NCBI GenBank assembly: GCA_036495095.1
Contig: DASXNK010000146.1
Location: 1 to 36,209 of the forward strand
Source of the DNA: Candidatus Dormiibacterota bacterium
Lineage (GTDB): Bacteria > Chloroflexota > Dormibacteria > Aeolococcales > Aeolococcaceae
Length of the DNA stretch: 36,209 nt
Direction of reading: 5' to 3'
Numbering within the stretch: the first letter of the stretch is position 1; every line of letters starts with the position of its first letter. Both the position numbers and the translations under genes were made by a program. Below the pieces are notes generated by a model, which was not told where the DNA came from, did no database searches, and saw nothing but the letters and a program-made list of their open reading frames with translations. Positions 16,489-25,085 of the stretch are shown piece after piece.

Positions 16489-17898
16489 CTACAGCCGCCG
16501 CCAGCGCTGTCCCTGCGGGGTGTCCTCGACTCCGACGCCGAGCGCGGCGAGCTGGTCGCGGAGCCCGTCGGACCGCGTCCAGTCGCGCTCGGCCCGGGCC
16601 TGGGCGCGGTCCTCGAGGAGGCCGCGCACCTCCGGGGTGAGCGCGGCCTCGCGCTCGCGATCGACCAGGGGGAGCACCCCGAGGATGTCGTCCACCCGCC
16701 CGACCAGGCCGAGCAGAGCGGTGCGGCCCGCAGCGTCGACCGCGCCGGCGTCGAGCATGGCGTTGGCGTCGCGGAGCGCGGTGAAGACCGCCCCCATCCC
16801 CTCGGGGAGGTTGAGGTCGTCGTCGAGCGCGGCGTCGAACTCGCGGACGGCGCGCTCGGCGAGGAGCACCGCGGGCCCGCCCTCACCCCGGCGCGGCGGC
16901 AGCGCGAGCAACCGGTCGCGGAAGGTGGCGAAGCGCTCCACCGCCTCGCTGCTCCCGTGCAGGGATTCGGCGGTGTAGTTCAGCTGCCTGCGGTAGTGGG
17001 CGGTGGCGCCGAGCAGGTAGCGCACCGCCGACGGCCGTGCCCCCTGCTCGATCAGGTCGCGGACGGTGTGGAAGTTGCCCAGCGACTTGGACATCTTCTC
17101 GCCCTCGACGCGGAGGTGCTCGTTGTGGCACCAGAGCCGCACGAAGGGCACGCCGGTCGCCGCCTCCGACTGGGCGATCTCGTTCTCGTGATGGGGGAAG
17201 ATGTTGTCGACGCCGCCGCAGTGGATGTCGAAGCTCTCGCCGAGCAACGACATGCTCATCGCCGAGCATTCGATGTGCCAGCCGGGGCGGCCCCGTCCCA
17301 GCCGGGTCTCCCAGCCGATCTCGTCGGGGCCGACGTTCTTCCAGAGGGCGAAGTCGCGCACGTCCTCCTTGCCGTACTCGTCGGCGTCGACGCGGCCGCT
17401 GGCGCCGGCCACCAGCCCCTCGGCGCGCAGCCCGCTCAGCCGCCCGTAGCTCGGGAAGGCGGCGATCGAGAAGTAGATGCCGCCGTCGCTTCGGTAGGTG
17501 GCGCCGCGCTCGTCGAGGCGCTCGATCAGCTCCACCATCTGCTCCACGTACTCGGTGGCCCGCGGGTAGTGGTGAGCGCGGCGGATGCCGAGGCCGTCGA
17601 GGTCATCGTAGAAGGCCCGGATCCAGGGCTCGGTCTCCTCGTCGAGGGAGCTGCCGTGGGCGACGGCGTTGCGGATGATCTTGTCCTCGACGTCGGTGAG
17701 GTTCATCACGTGGGTGACCCGGGGGAAGCGCTGCTCGAGCACCCGGCGGAGCACGTCCTCGAAGAGGTAGGCGCGGAAGTTGCCGATGTGGGCCCGGGCG
17801 TAGACGGTCGGTCCGCAGGTGTAGAGGCGGACGTGGCCCTCCTCGAGGGGCTCGACCGGCTTCAGGTCACGGGTCATGGTGTCGTGGAGGCGGAGCAC
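16489..17898 (-). CDS. cysS: cysteinyl-tRNA synthetase
   Basis: The protein has 469 residues, as expected. The class I signatures are YARAHIGNFRAYLFEDVLRR (HIGH region) and KMSKSLGN. The zinc site residues are seen in TCGPTV and in the central WHIECSAMSM and CGGVDNIFPHHENE segments. It charges tRNA-Cys in the cytoplasm. The start is GTG 17898, six bases after the ispF stop, and the product begins MLRLHDTMTRD; ATG at residue 8 is an alternative. It lies in the radA-NYN block. Confidence 0.97.
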   Translation of the reverse strand: MLRLHDTMTRDLKPVEPLEEGHVRLYTCGPTVYARAHIGNFRAYLFEDVLRRVLEQRFPRVTHVMNLTDVEDKIIRNAVAHGSSLDEETEPWIRAFYDDLDGLGIRRAHHYPRATEYVEQMVELIERLDERGATYRSDGGIYFSIAAFPSYGRLSGLRAEGLVAGASGRVDADEYGKEDVRDFALWKNVGPDEIGWETRLGRGRPGWHIECSAMSMSLLGESFDIHCGGVDNIFPHHENEIAQSEAATGVPFVRLWCHNEHLRVEGEKMSKSLGNFHTVRDLIEQGARPSAVRYLLGATAHYRRQLNYTAESLHGSSEAVERFATFRDRLLALPPRRGEGGPAVLLAERAVREFDAALDDDLNLPEGMGAVFTALRDANAMLDAGAVDAAGRTALLGLVGRVDDILGVLPLVDREREAALTPEVRGLLEDRAQARAERDWTRSDGLRDQLAALGVGVEDTPQGQRWRRL

Positions 17899-17904
17899 GG
17901 CGGG

Positions 17905-18381
17905 TCAGCTTATCCGCGTGAGCAGCACCACCGCGCTCGCGGCGATGCCCTCGCCGCGCCCGGTGAAGCCCATGCCGTCGGTGCTGGTCGCCGAGACCGC
18001 CACCGCGGAGGGCTCGACCCCGAGGGCGGCGGCGATCGCCCCGGTCATCGCGGCGGTGTGCGGGGAGAGCCGCGGCGCCTGCGCGACGGCGACGACCTGG
18101 GCCGAGCTCACCGCGAACCCGGCGTCGCGCGCCAGCGCCGCGACCTGGCGGAGCAGCTCGACCCCGGAGGCGCCCCGCCAGCGCTCGTCCGAGGAGGGGA
18201 AGTGGCGGCCGAGGTCACCGAGGCCGGCGGCGCCGAGGACGGCGTCGCAGAGGGCGTGGCTGACCGCGTCGCCGTCCGAGTGACCCTCGAGCCCGGCGTC
18301 GTGGGGCACCTCGACGCCGCCGAGCATCAGCGGCCGCCCGGGCACCAGCCGGTGGGCGTCGATGCCGTGGCCGATGCGCAC
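17905..18381 (-). CDS. ispF: 2-C-methyl-D-erythritol 2,4-cyclodiphosphate synthase
   Basis: The protein has 158 residues. IspF converts CDP-ME 2-phosphate to the cyclic diphosphate in the non-mevalonate isoprenoid pathway. The signature GHGIDAHRL supplies Asp8 and His10, and GHSDGDAVSHALCDA supplies His34, the zinc and substrate ligands. SATSTDGMGFTGRGEGIAA closes the family pattern. The start is GTG 18381, one base after the ispD stop, so the ispD-ispF pair is translationally coupled. Confidence 0.96.
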   Translation of the reverse strand: MRIGHGIDAHRLVPGRPLMLGGVEVPHDAGLEGHSDGDAVSHALCDAVLGAAGLGDLGRHFPSSDERWRGASGVELLRQVAALARDAGFAVSSAQVVAVAQAPRLSPHTAAMTGAIAAALGVEPSAVAVSATSTDGMGFTGRGEGIAASAVVLLTRIS

Positions 18382-18382
18382 C

Positions 18383-19069
18383 TCAGCCGTCCTCCCCGAG
18401 GAGGGCGGCGCGGAGCACGGCGAGGTCGGCGGGCCGGGTCACCTTCAGGTTGCGGGGGTCGCCCTCGACCACCGCCACCACCTCCCCGAGGTGCTCGACC
18501 AGGGCGCAGTCGTCGTCGGCGACCACGCCGTCGCGCAGCGCCACCGCGTGGGCCCGGCGGAGCAGGGCCGCGTCGAACGCCTGGGGGGTCTGCACCGCCA
18601 CCAGCTCGGCGCGGTCGAGGGTCGCCGCCACCACCGCGAGCTCGCCGTCGCGGCGCACCCGCTTCACCGAGTCGACGACCGGGATCGCCGCGGTCGCCGC
18701 CCCGTGGCGACGGGCGGCGTCGACGACGGCGAAGAAGAGCGCCATCGGGCAGAGCGGCCGCACCGCGTCGTGGACGCAGATCAGCGGCGCGTCGCCGGCG
18801 ACCTCAAGGCCGGCGCGCACCGAGTCCTGCCGGCGCCCACCGCCCTCGACGAGGCGGAGGTCGTCGATGCCGACGGCGGCGGCGAGGTCGCGCACCCTCC
18901 TCCAGGCCACCTCGGGCACCACCACGACCACGCTGTCGAAGATGCCGGGGGCGGCCACCGCCGCCAGGGTGCGGCCCAGCAGGGGGATGCCGCCGGCGTC
19001 GAGCCAGATCTTGTCGAGTCCCATGCGTGTCCCCCGTCCGCCGGCGGGGAGGATCGCCGCGACGCTCAG
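18383..19069 (-). CDS. ispD: 2-C-methyl-D-erythritol 4-phosphate cytidylyltransferase, CTG start
   Basis: The protein has 228 residues, exactly the family size, when started at CTG 19069. The CTP-binding loop AAILPAGGRGTRMG is at residues 3-16, with HDAVRP and TPQAF further on. It transfers CMP to MEP in the isoprenoid pathway. No ATG, GTG or TTG precedes the binding loop in this frame near the gene start. The first ATG is inside the loop and would remove it. CTG overlaps the TGA of the upstream PIN-TRAM gene (CTGA), so coupled reinitiation at CTG is the best reading. A sequencing error or a longer unannotated start cannot be excluded. ispF follows after one base. Confidence 0.9.
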   Translation of the reverse strand: MSVAAILPAGGRGTRMGLDKIWLDAGGIPLLGRTLAAVAAPGIFDSVVVVVPEVAWRRVRDLAAAVGIDDLRLVEGGGRRQDSVRAGLEVAGDAPLICVHDAVRPLCPMALFFAVVDAARRHGAATAAIPVVDSVKRVRRDGELAVVAATLDRAELVAVQTPQAFDAALLRRAHAVALRDGVVADDDCALVEHLGEVVAVVEGDPRNLKVTRPADLAVLRAALLGEDG

Positions 19070-20274
19070 CGCTCGGCGACCCGGGGGGAACGGGTGGCGC
19101 GGGGCGAGCGGCGGGGCGGGTCGGCAGCCGCCGTGTCGCCCACGGTGGCGAAGATCATCCGTCCCGACGGCGTCTGGAGCACGCTGGTGACGGTCGCCCG
19201 CACCGCCGCCTCGAGGTGGCCGCGGCCGCCCTCCACCACCACCATGGTGCCGTCGTCGAGGTAGCCCACGCCCTGGTTGAGCTCGCGGCCCTCCTTGACG
19301 ATCATCACCTCCATCATCTCGCCGGCGGCGAGGATGGGGCGCATCGCCAGCGCGAGGTCGTTCAGGTTCAGCACCCGGACGCCCTCGATGCGGGCCACGG
19401 TGGTGAGGTTGTGGTCGGTGGTCATCAGCGAGGCCTCGAGCGCCCTGGCCAGCCGCACCAGCCGGGCGTCGACCTCGGGGGTGCCGGGGAAGTCGCGGTC
19501 GATGACCTCGCAGAGCACGTCGGTGGAGGCGCGCAGGCCCTCGACCACCCTCAGCCCGCGGCGACCCTTGGCGCGGCGCACCGGGTCGCCGGAGTCGGCG
19601 ATGCGCTGCAGCTCCTCGAGGACGAAGCCGGGGACGAGCAGCCGGGCGGGGAGGAAGCCGGCCTGGGCGAGGTCGGTGATGCGGCCGTCGATGAGCACGC
19701 TGGTGTCGACCAGCGTCGGTGCCCCGGCGAGGGGCGCGGGGGCGTCGACCGCCGCGGCGGTGGCCGTGGCGATCGTGGCGGTGGCGGGCCCGCCCGGGGG
19801 CGCTGGCTGGGGGCGCCGCCTGAACCAGTCGACGAGGTCGTCGCTGCGACGCATGCCGGTGCGCACGCCGACGTAGACGAGCACCGCGGCGACGCCGGCG
19901 GAGATCACCAGGCCGAGGCCGCCGGGGAGGGCGCCGAGGATGGCGGCGATGAGCGCCGAGACCGCGAGCGCCACCAGCAGCCCGATGACGCCGCCGGCGA
20001 GCTCGCCCGCCGACACGGTGTCGACGGTGCGCTCCAGCCAGAGGAACGGCTCGACGCTGAGCAGCGGCCCGGCGACGAAGCCCGAGACCAGGCCGACGGC
20101 GCCGGAGCCGAGCAGCGCGGCGAGGGCCAACGCGAACTGCCGGTGGAACAGGCCGTTGGAGTTGGTGATCACGTAGGCGGCGTAGAGCACGCCGATGACG
20201 AGGCCGGCGAGAGCGCCGAGCAGACGTGCGATGCGACGCGCGCGACGGAGCGATCCGGAGTGATGGCTGCCCAT
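19066..20274 (-). CDS. membrane PIN-TRAM domain protein (YacL-like)
   Basis: The protein has 402 residues from ATG 20274. Four hydrophobic helices fill about residues 15-155 (LLGALAGLVIGVLYAAYVI to VISAGVAAVLVYVGV). A PIN domain follows (LVDTSVLIDGRI, FVLEELQRIAD, TTDHNLTTVARIEGV) with its acidic nuclease residues. A TRAM RNA-binding domain (GREL, GVGYLDDGTMVVVEGGRGHL, VTSVLQTPSGRMIFA) lies near the C-terminus. The homologue in Bacillus is YacL, between radA/disA and ispD. It is probably a membrane-bound ribonuclease of unproved substrate. Upstream in-frame starts exist, but they add residues that overlap radA antisense sense. The stop overlaps the ispD CTG start. Confidence 0.9.
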   Translation of the reverse strand: MGSHHSGSLRRARRIARLLGALAGLVIGVLYAAYVITNSNGLFHRQFALALAALLGSGAVGLVSGFVAGPLLSVEPFLWLERTVDTVSAGELAGGVIGLLVALAVSALIAAILGALPGGLGLVISAGVAAVLVYVGVRTGMRRSDDLVDWFRRRPQPAPPGGPATATIATATAAAVDAPAPLAGAPTLVDTSVLIDGRITDLAQAGFLPARLLVPGFVLEELQRIADSGDPVRRAKGRRGLRVVEGLRASTDVLCEVIDRDFPGTPEVDARLVRLARALEASLMTTDHNLTTVARIEGVRVLNLNDLALAMRPILAAGEMMEVMIVKEGRELNQGVGYLDDGTMVVVEGGRGHLEAAVRATVTSVLQTPSGRMIFATVGDTAAADPPRRSPRATRSPRVAER

Positions 20275-20300
20275 CTCGTGGCGATTGAACCACAGCGCTG

Positions 20301-21749
20301 TCACGATTTCGGCCACGGGTCGGTCGCAGTCCTCCTCGAGTTCGGGCGCGCCATCCCCGGCCACGGCCCCGCCGCCTCGTCGAGCAGGGCGAGCGCCTCG
20401 CCGAGGTGGGCCACCGGGATGCACCGCATCCCCGCGGGCACCGCGCAGCCCGCCTGGGAGCCGGGGACGATCGCGGTGCGCAGACCCAGCTGACGCGCCT
20501 CCTGGAGCCGCTGCTCGAGGCGCCGGACCCGCCGCACCTCGCCGCCGAGGCCCAGCTCGCCGATCACCACCGAGCTCGGCGGCGGGCAGAGCTCACGCGC
20601 CGAGGCGGCGACGGCGAGGGCGACCGCCAGGTCGGCCGCGGGCTCGGCGAGGCGCACCCCGCCGACGGCGTTGACGAAGACGTCGGCCTGGCCGAGCATG
20701 ATCCGAGCCCGCTTCTCGAGCACGGCGGCGAGAAGGTGCAGACGGCCGAGGTCGAAGCCCGACGCGCTGTGACGGGGGATCCCGAAGCGGGTCGGCGCCA
20801 CCAGCGCCTGCACCTCGACGGCGAGCGGACGCGAGCCCTCGCAGGCGACGGTGAGCACGTTGCCGGGCACCCCCAGGGTGGTCTCGTCGAGGAACGCCCG
20901 CCCGGGGGCGTCCTCCTCGCGCATCCCGGTGGCGTCGAGGACGAAGATCCCGAGCTCGTCGGTGGCGCCGAAACGGTTCTTCACCCCGCGAAGCAGGCGG
21001 TGGTCGCCGTGGCGCTCGCCCTCGAGGTAGAGGACCACGTCGACCATGTGCTCGAGGGTGCGCGGGCCGGCGATCGCACCGTCCTTGGTGACGTGGCCGA
21101 TCAGCAGGATCGGGACCCCGGTCTGCTTGGCGCAGAGCAGCAGCCGGTGGACCGCGCCGCGGACCTGGGCGATGCTCCCCGGGGTGCCCGGCTGCCCGGG
21201 GTCGTGGAGGGTCTGGACCGAGTCGACCACGGCGAGCGGCGGCCGCAGCGACTCGACGGTGGCGAGCACCGCGTCGAGGTCGGTCTCGGCGATTACGGCC
21301 ACCTCGCGCCCGTCGCAGCCGAGGCGGTCGGCGCGCATCGCCACCTGGGCCGCCGACTCCTCCCCGGCGCAGTAGAGGGCGGGGCGGACCTCGCTGCCGC
21401 AGCGGCCGGCCAGCTGCAGCGCCAGGGTGGACTTGCCGATCCCCGGGTCGCCGCCGAGCAGCACCAGGCCGCCGGGCACGAACCCGCCGCCGAGGACCCG
21501 GTCGCACTCGCCGATGCCGGTGGCCAGCCAGACCAGCGAACCGGCCGGGACGTCACCGACCAGGGTCGCCTCGGCGGCCGCGGCCCCCGGCTGCGACCGG
21601 GCCGCGGGGCGCGCCTCGCGCTCCTCGACCAGGGTGTTCCACTCGCCGCAGGTGGGGCAGCGCCCCTGCCACTTCGGCGCCACCGCCCCGCACTCGGCGC
21701 AGACCAGGCGGACGCGGGCGGGGCGGGCGGCGGGCGACGGGGCGGGCAT
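20301..21749 (-). CDS. radA: DNA repair protein RadA (Sms)
   Basis: The protein has 482 residues. An N-terminal zinc finger (CAECG, CPTCGEW), a RecA-type ATPase with Walker A GGDPGIGKSTL, the RadA-specific VKNRFG motif and a C-terminal Lon-protease-like domain (VNAVGGVRLAEPAADLAVALA) are all present. RadA is a DnaB-like branch-migration helicase acting in recombination and repair. The start at ATG 21749 is chosen because the zinc finger follows and because a promoter ends six bases before it; there is no ribosome site, consistent with a leaderless mRNA. It heads the block with PIN-TRAM and ispD. A LexA-like box lies between its -35 and -10. Confidence 0.95.
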   Translation of the reverse strand: MPAPSPAARPARVRLVCAECGAVAPKWQGRCPTCGEWNTLVEEREARPAARSQPGAAAAEATLVGDVPAGSLVWLATGIGECDRVLGGGFVPGGLVLLGGDPGIGKSTLALQLAGRCGSEVRPALYCAGEESAAQVAMRADRLGCDGREVAVIAETDLDAVLATVESLRPPLAVVDSVQTLHDPGQPGTPGSIAQVRGAVHRLLLCAKQTGVPILLIGHVTKDGAIAGPRTLEHMVDVVLYLEGERHGDHRLLRGVKNRFGATDELGIFVLDATGMREEDAPGRAFLDETTLGVPGNVLTVACEGSRPLAVEVQALVAPTRFGIPRHSASGFDLGRLHLLAAVLEKRARIMLGQADVFVNAVGGVRLAEPAADLAVALAVAASARELCPPPSSVVIGELGLGGEVRRVRRLEQRLQEARQLGLRTAIVPGSQAGCAVPAGMRCIPVAHLGEALALLDEAAGPWPGMARPNSRRTATDPWPKS

Positions 21750-21755
21750 TGGGGG

Positions 21756-21785
21756 AGCGTAGCGAACATCCGTGCGTAACGTCAA
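21756..21785 (-). promoter_or_regulatory. leaderless promoter of radA
   Basis: On the minus strand TTGACG (plus 21780-21785) and TACGCT (plus 21756-21761) are 18 bases apart. Six bases then separate the -10 from the radA ATG, so transcription should start at or next to the A of the start codon. No Shine-Dalgarno sequence is present. Confidence 0.7.
21763..21776. promoter_or_regulatory. LexA-like box inside the radA promoter
   Basis: CGAAC-ATCC-GTGCG matches the Gram-positive/actinobacterial LexA pattern CGAAC-N4-GTTCG at nine of ten defined bases. It fills the spacer between the -35 and -10 of radA, where a repressor would block polymerase. Confidence 0.45.
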
Positions 21786-21950
21786 GGTGGTTTTGCGAGC
21801 GCACACAAGATGTCACGGGAAAGTTCGGGTCTGTGACCCCGCGGTAAAGCGGCCGCGCGTCCGCTACCTGTACAGTGCACCTACCGGTGCGCTCATCGGC
21901 CCCGGGGCTCATGCGGCGGGCCCACGACCGCCCTCGGTGAGGTGTTCAAC

Positions 21951-22136
21951 ATGGCCATCAACTTCCCCTGCACCAGATGCGGGGGCTTCCACGCGGTCAA
22001 CGAGTGCTCCACCGAGGCGGCCCTCACCTACCTCGGCGGGATGCTCACGCTGCCCGGCTTCACCAACAAGGCGTCGGAGACCGAGGACGAGCAGATCCGC
22101 CGCTACCTCGGCCGCCGCGAGCAGCAGCGCCCCTGA
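21951..22136 (+). CDS. small CxxC (zinc-ribbon-like) protein, function unknown
   Basis: The protein has 61 residues from ATG 21951, which has GGTGAGG (21936-21942) at good spacing; GTG 21942 is an alternative. FPCTRCGGFHAVNECSTEA carries CxxC plus a third Cys and a His, suggesting a small metal site. The remainder (TYLGGMLTLPGFTNK, DEQIRRYLGRREQQRP) is partly helical. No family is recognised. It is divergent from radA and convergent with uvrB, whose stop lies 22 bases away. TACAGT (21871-21876) may be its -10. Confidence 0.6.
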   Translation: MAINFPCTRCGGFHAVNECSTEAALTYLGGMLTLPGFTNKASETEDEQIRRYLGRREQQRP

Positions 22137-22158
22137 TCCGGTGACCCGGTAGCGACCC

Positions 22159-24219
22159 TCAGCCCTGCCGGCGTCGCGGGCGCGTCCGGGTGCTGCGGCC
22201 TCCCGAGCCCCTGCTCGTGGCCGCCGGGGCGAGGCCCTCGACCGGGCCGTCGTCGATGCGGCGGCGGAGGTCGACGAGCCGGTCGCGCAGCTCGGCGGCC
22301 TGCTCGAACTCCAGGTCGCGGGCGGCGCGCTTCATCTCCCGCTCGACGTCGCGCGCCAGCCGCAGCAGCTCGTCGGGGGGCAGCCCGGCCGACTCCTGGA
22401 AGGCCGCGGCGCGGGTCGCCTGGTCCTCGCGCGACCGCTCCAGCTGGTACACGGCCTTGACGATGGTCTGCGGAGTGATGCCGTGCTCGAGGTTGTGGGC
22501 GACCTGGATGGTGCGGCGCCGGTCGGTCTCGTCGAGGGCCTGGCGCATCGCGTCCGACATCCGGTCGGCGTACATGATCACCTGGCCGTTGACGTTGCGC
22601 GCGGCGCGGCCGATGGTCTGGATCAGCGAGCGGTAGCCGCGGAGGTATCCCTCCTTGTCGGCGTCGAGGATGCCGATAAACGACACCTCGGGGAGGTCGA
22701 GGCCCTCGCGGAGCAGGTTGATGCCGACGAGCACGTCGAAGACCCCGAGGCGGAGGTCGCGGATGATCTCCACCCGCTCGAGGGTGTCGATGTCGCTGTG
22801 CAGGTAGCGCACCTTCACCCCGGTCTCGCGCAGGTAGTCGGTCAGGTCCTCGGCCATCTTCTTGGTGAGGGTGGTGACCAGGCTGCGCTCGCCGCGCTCG
22901 GTGTGGCGCCGGATCTCGGTGAGCAGGTCGTCGATCTGCCCCTCGCTGGGACGCACCTCGACCGTCGGGTCGATCAGCCCGGTCGGCCGGATGATCTGCT
23001 CGACGGTCCTCTCCGACCGCTGCATCTCGTAGGGGCCCGGGGTGGCGCTGACGTACAGCAGCTGGCCGACCATCCCGTCCCACTCCTGGAAGGTGAGCGG
23101 GCGGTTGTCGAGCGCGGAGGGAAGCCGGAACCCGTACTCGACCAGGGGGATCTTCCGCGAGCGGTCGCCGCCGTACATGCCGCCGATCTGGGGCACGGCG
23201 ACGTGGGACTCGTCGACGATCACCAGCGCGTCGTCGGGGAGGAAGTCGAGCAGGCAGTGGGGCCGCTCGCCCTCGCCCCGGCCGCTGAGGTGGCGGCTGT
23301 AGTTCTCGACACCGGCGCAGCTGCCGGTCTCGCGGAGCATCTCCAGGTCGAAGTTGGTGCGCTGGCGCAGCCGCTGCGCCTCCAGCAGCCGGCCGCGGGC
23401 CTCCAGCTCGCCGCTCCGCTCCTCCAGCTCGGCCTCGATCCGCCGCACCGCACGCTCGAGCTTGTCGCGCGGGGTGACGTAGTGGGTGGCGGGGAACACG
23501 GTGAGCTCGTCGCGCACCCGCAGGATCTCGCCGGTGAGCGGGTCGAGGTCGCGGATCGCCTCCACCTCGTCGCCGAAGAACTCGATGCGGGTGGCCACCT
23601 GCTCGTACGACGGCTGGATGTCGACGACGTCGCCGCGCACCCGGAAGCGGGAGCGGCCGAAGTCGAGATCGTTGCGCACGTACTGCAGGTCGGTGAGCTT
23701 GCGCAGCACGATGTCGCGGCGGATGGTGTCGCCGACCTTCACGCTCAGCGACTCGCCGAGGTAGTTCTCGGGTGAGCCGATGCCGTAGATGCAGGAGATC
23801 GACGCGACCACGATGACGTCACGCCGGGTGAGCAGCGCGCGGGTGGCGCTGTTGCGCAGCCGGTCGATCTCGTCGTTGCGCGACGAGTCCTTCTCGATGT
23901 ACGTGTCGGTGCGCGCGATGTACGCCTCGGGCTGGTAGTAGTCGTAGTACGAGACGAAGTACTCGACCGCGTTGCGCGGGAAGAACTCGCGGAACTCCGC
24001 CCAGAGCTGGGCCGCCAGCGTCTTGTTGGGCGAGAGCACCAGCGTCGGCCGCTGCAGCTGCTGGATGACGTGCGCACAGGTGAACGTCTTGCCGGAGCCG
24101 GTGACGCCGAGCAGAACCTGCTCTCGGAGCCCCGCGGAGACGCCCTCGGCGAGCCCGGCCAGCGCCGCCGGCTGGTCGCCCGCGGGTTGGTAGGCGGAGA
24201 CGAGCTCGAACCGTGGCAT
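22159..24219 (-). CDS. uvrB: excinuclease ABC subunit UvrB
   Basis: The protein has 686 residues and is the damage-verifying helicase-like subunit of nucleotide excision repair. Walker A is [10 protein letters not shown] (about 39-48). The beta-hairpin and following region read [15 protein letters not shown]. The DEAD-type box is VIVDESHV, and the helicase C-terminal motifs include [14 protein letters not shown] and [13 protein letters not shown]/UvrC-binding motif ([19 protein letters not shown]) is near the end, followed by a basic tail. The start ATG 24219 gives the standard N-terminus [22 protein letters not shown] ends eight bases before the ATG, so the mRNA leader may be almost absent. 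Confidence 0.97.
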   Translation of the reverse strand: MPRFELVSAYQPAGDQPAALAGLAEGVSAGLREQVLLGVTGSGKTFTCAHVIQQLQRPTLVLSPNKTLAAQLWAEFREFFPRNAVEYFVSYYDYYQPEAYIARTDTYIEKDSSRNDEIDRLRNSATRALLTRRDVIVVASISCIYGIGSPENYLGESLSVKVGDTIRRDIVLRKLTDLQYVRNDLDFGRSRFRVRGDVVDIQPSYEQVATRIEFFGDEVEAIRDLDPLTGEILRVRDELTVFPATHYVTPRDKLERAVRRIEAELEERSGELEARGRLLEAQRLRQRTNFDLEMLRETGSCAGVENYSRHLSGRGEGERPHCLLDFLPDDALVIVDESHVAVPQIGGMYGGDRSRKIPLVEYGFRLPSALDNRPLTFQEWDGMVGQLLYVSATPGPYEMQRSERTVEQIIRPTGLIDPTVEVRPSEGQIDDLLTEIRRHTERGERSLVTTLTKKMAEDLTDYLRETGVKVRYLHSDIDTLERVEIIRDLRLGVFDVLVGINLLREGLDLPEVSFIGILDADKEGYLRGYRSLIQTIGRAARNVNGQVIMYADRMSDAMRQALDETDRRRTIQVAHNLEHGITPQTIVKAVYQLERSREDQATRAAAFQESAGLPPDELLRLARDVEREMKRAARDLEFEQAAELRDRLVDLRRRIDDGPVEGLAPAATSRGSGGRSTRTRPRRRQG

Positions 24220-24253
24220 CAGCGTCCAGTCTACCCACGACCGGCCGCGCCGA

Positions 24254-24272
24254 GACCTCCCCCCGGGAGGTC
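24254..24272. promoter_or_regulatory. perfect inverted repeat between uvrB and the AMIN-like lipoprotein gene
   Basis: GACCTCCC (24254-24261), loop CCC, GGGAGGTC (24265-24272) is a perfect eight-base-arm repeat. It overlaps the place expected for the uvrB -35 (about 18 bases upstream of TAGACT at plus 24228-24233). It could be an operator for uvrB or for the divergent gene at 24350. It does not resemble a LexA box. Confidence 0.4.
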
Positions 24273-24349
24273 GGAACCCTCGGGGACGCCCCGGCGTTGT
24301 CCCGACCGTGGCGGGCGGCGCAGCCCGCCCCGTGGGGGAGACCAGGACC

Positions 24350-24994
24350 ATGCACCGCATCCCGACCCGTCCGTGGGCGTCCGCCGCCCTGCTCGCCGTC
24401 ACCCTCGCCACCGGCTGCGGATCGCCCCCGGCGGCCGCCGGCTCCGCCGCCCCGGCGAGCGGCACCGCCGCCCCGGCGGCGGCCACCTCGGCGGCGGCCG
24501 GCGCGGTCGCGACCAGCACCACCGCGCCCACGCCGGTCCCCACCGCGGCCCCGCTGCCGTGCAGCAGCGCGCCGGTCGAGCGGACCGTCGCCGGGGCCTC
24601 GGGCACCGCCCGGGTCCTCGACGTCGCCGCCGCCTCCCACGAGAGCGCCGGCTACGACCGCTTCGTGATCCGGCTGAGCGGCGCCCCCAGCTCGTACCGG
24701 GTGGTCACCCAGGGCACCCCCGACTTCTTCGAGGACGCCAGCGGCCGCCCGGTCACCCTCGAGGGCACCGCCGGGGTGCGGGTCAGCCTCCAGGGCGTCG
24801 CCGGCGCCCCCGCCTACGCCGGCCCCACCGACCTCCACCCGGGGCTCGCCCAGCTCCGCGAGGCGCGCCAGACCGGGGCGTTCGAGGGGGTGGTCAGCTG
24901 GGGCCTCGGCCTCGCCGGCGCGGGCTGCATCCGGGTCCTGCCCCCGACCGCCGCCGCCCCCACCCAGCTGGTCGTCGACATCTCCACCCGGTAG
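24350..24994 (+). CDS. AMIN-like domain lipoprotein
   Basis: The protein has 214 residues. A lipoprotein signal ([19 protein letters not shown], then ATGC) is followed by an Ala/Thr-rich linker to about residue 75. The C-terminal domain ([55 protein letters not shown]) matches the AMIN-like lipoprotein pattern common in Actinomycetota. Such domains may bind cell-wall or polysaccharide material. The start at ATG 24350 has CCAGGA and GGGGGAG upstream. It is divergent from uvrB with a palindrome in the 130-base gap. Confidence 0.75.
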   Translation: MHRIPTRPWASAALLAVTLATGCGSPPAAAGSAAPASGTAAPAAATSAAAGAVATSTTAPTPVPTAAPLPCSSAPVERTVAGASGTARVLDVAAASHESAGYDRFVIRLSGAPSSYRVVTQGTPDFFEDASGRPVTLEGTAGVRVSLQGVAGAPAYAGPTDLHPGLAQLREARQTGAFEGVVSWGLGLAGAGCIRVLPPTAAAPTQLVVDISTR

Positions 24995-25085
24995 GAGCCG
25001 GGAGTCGTCCATCCGCCGTCGCCATCCGGAGACGGTCCCATCACGGCGGCGCCGGGGCGCGGGGCGGTGCGGCACCCTTTCGGCG

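Noticed and set aside
15121-20493. A 1790-codon open frame on the plus strand across the radA-NYN block
   Set aside because: It is antisense to seven well-recognised genes and its composition (Gly/Arg/Glu/Val/His runs) is that of a GC-rich antisense frame.
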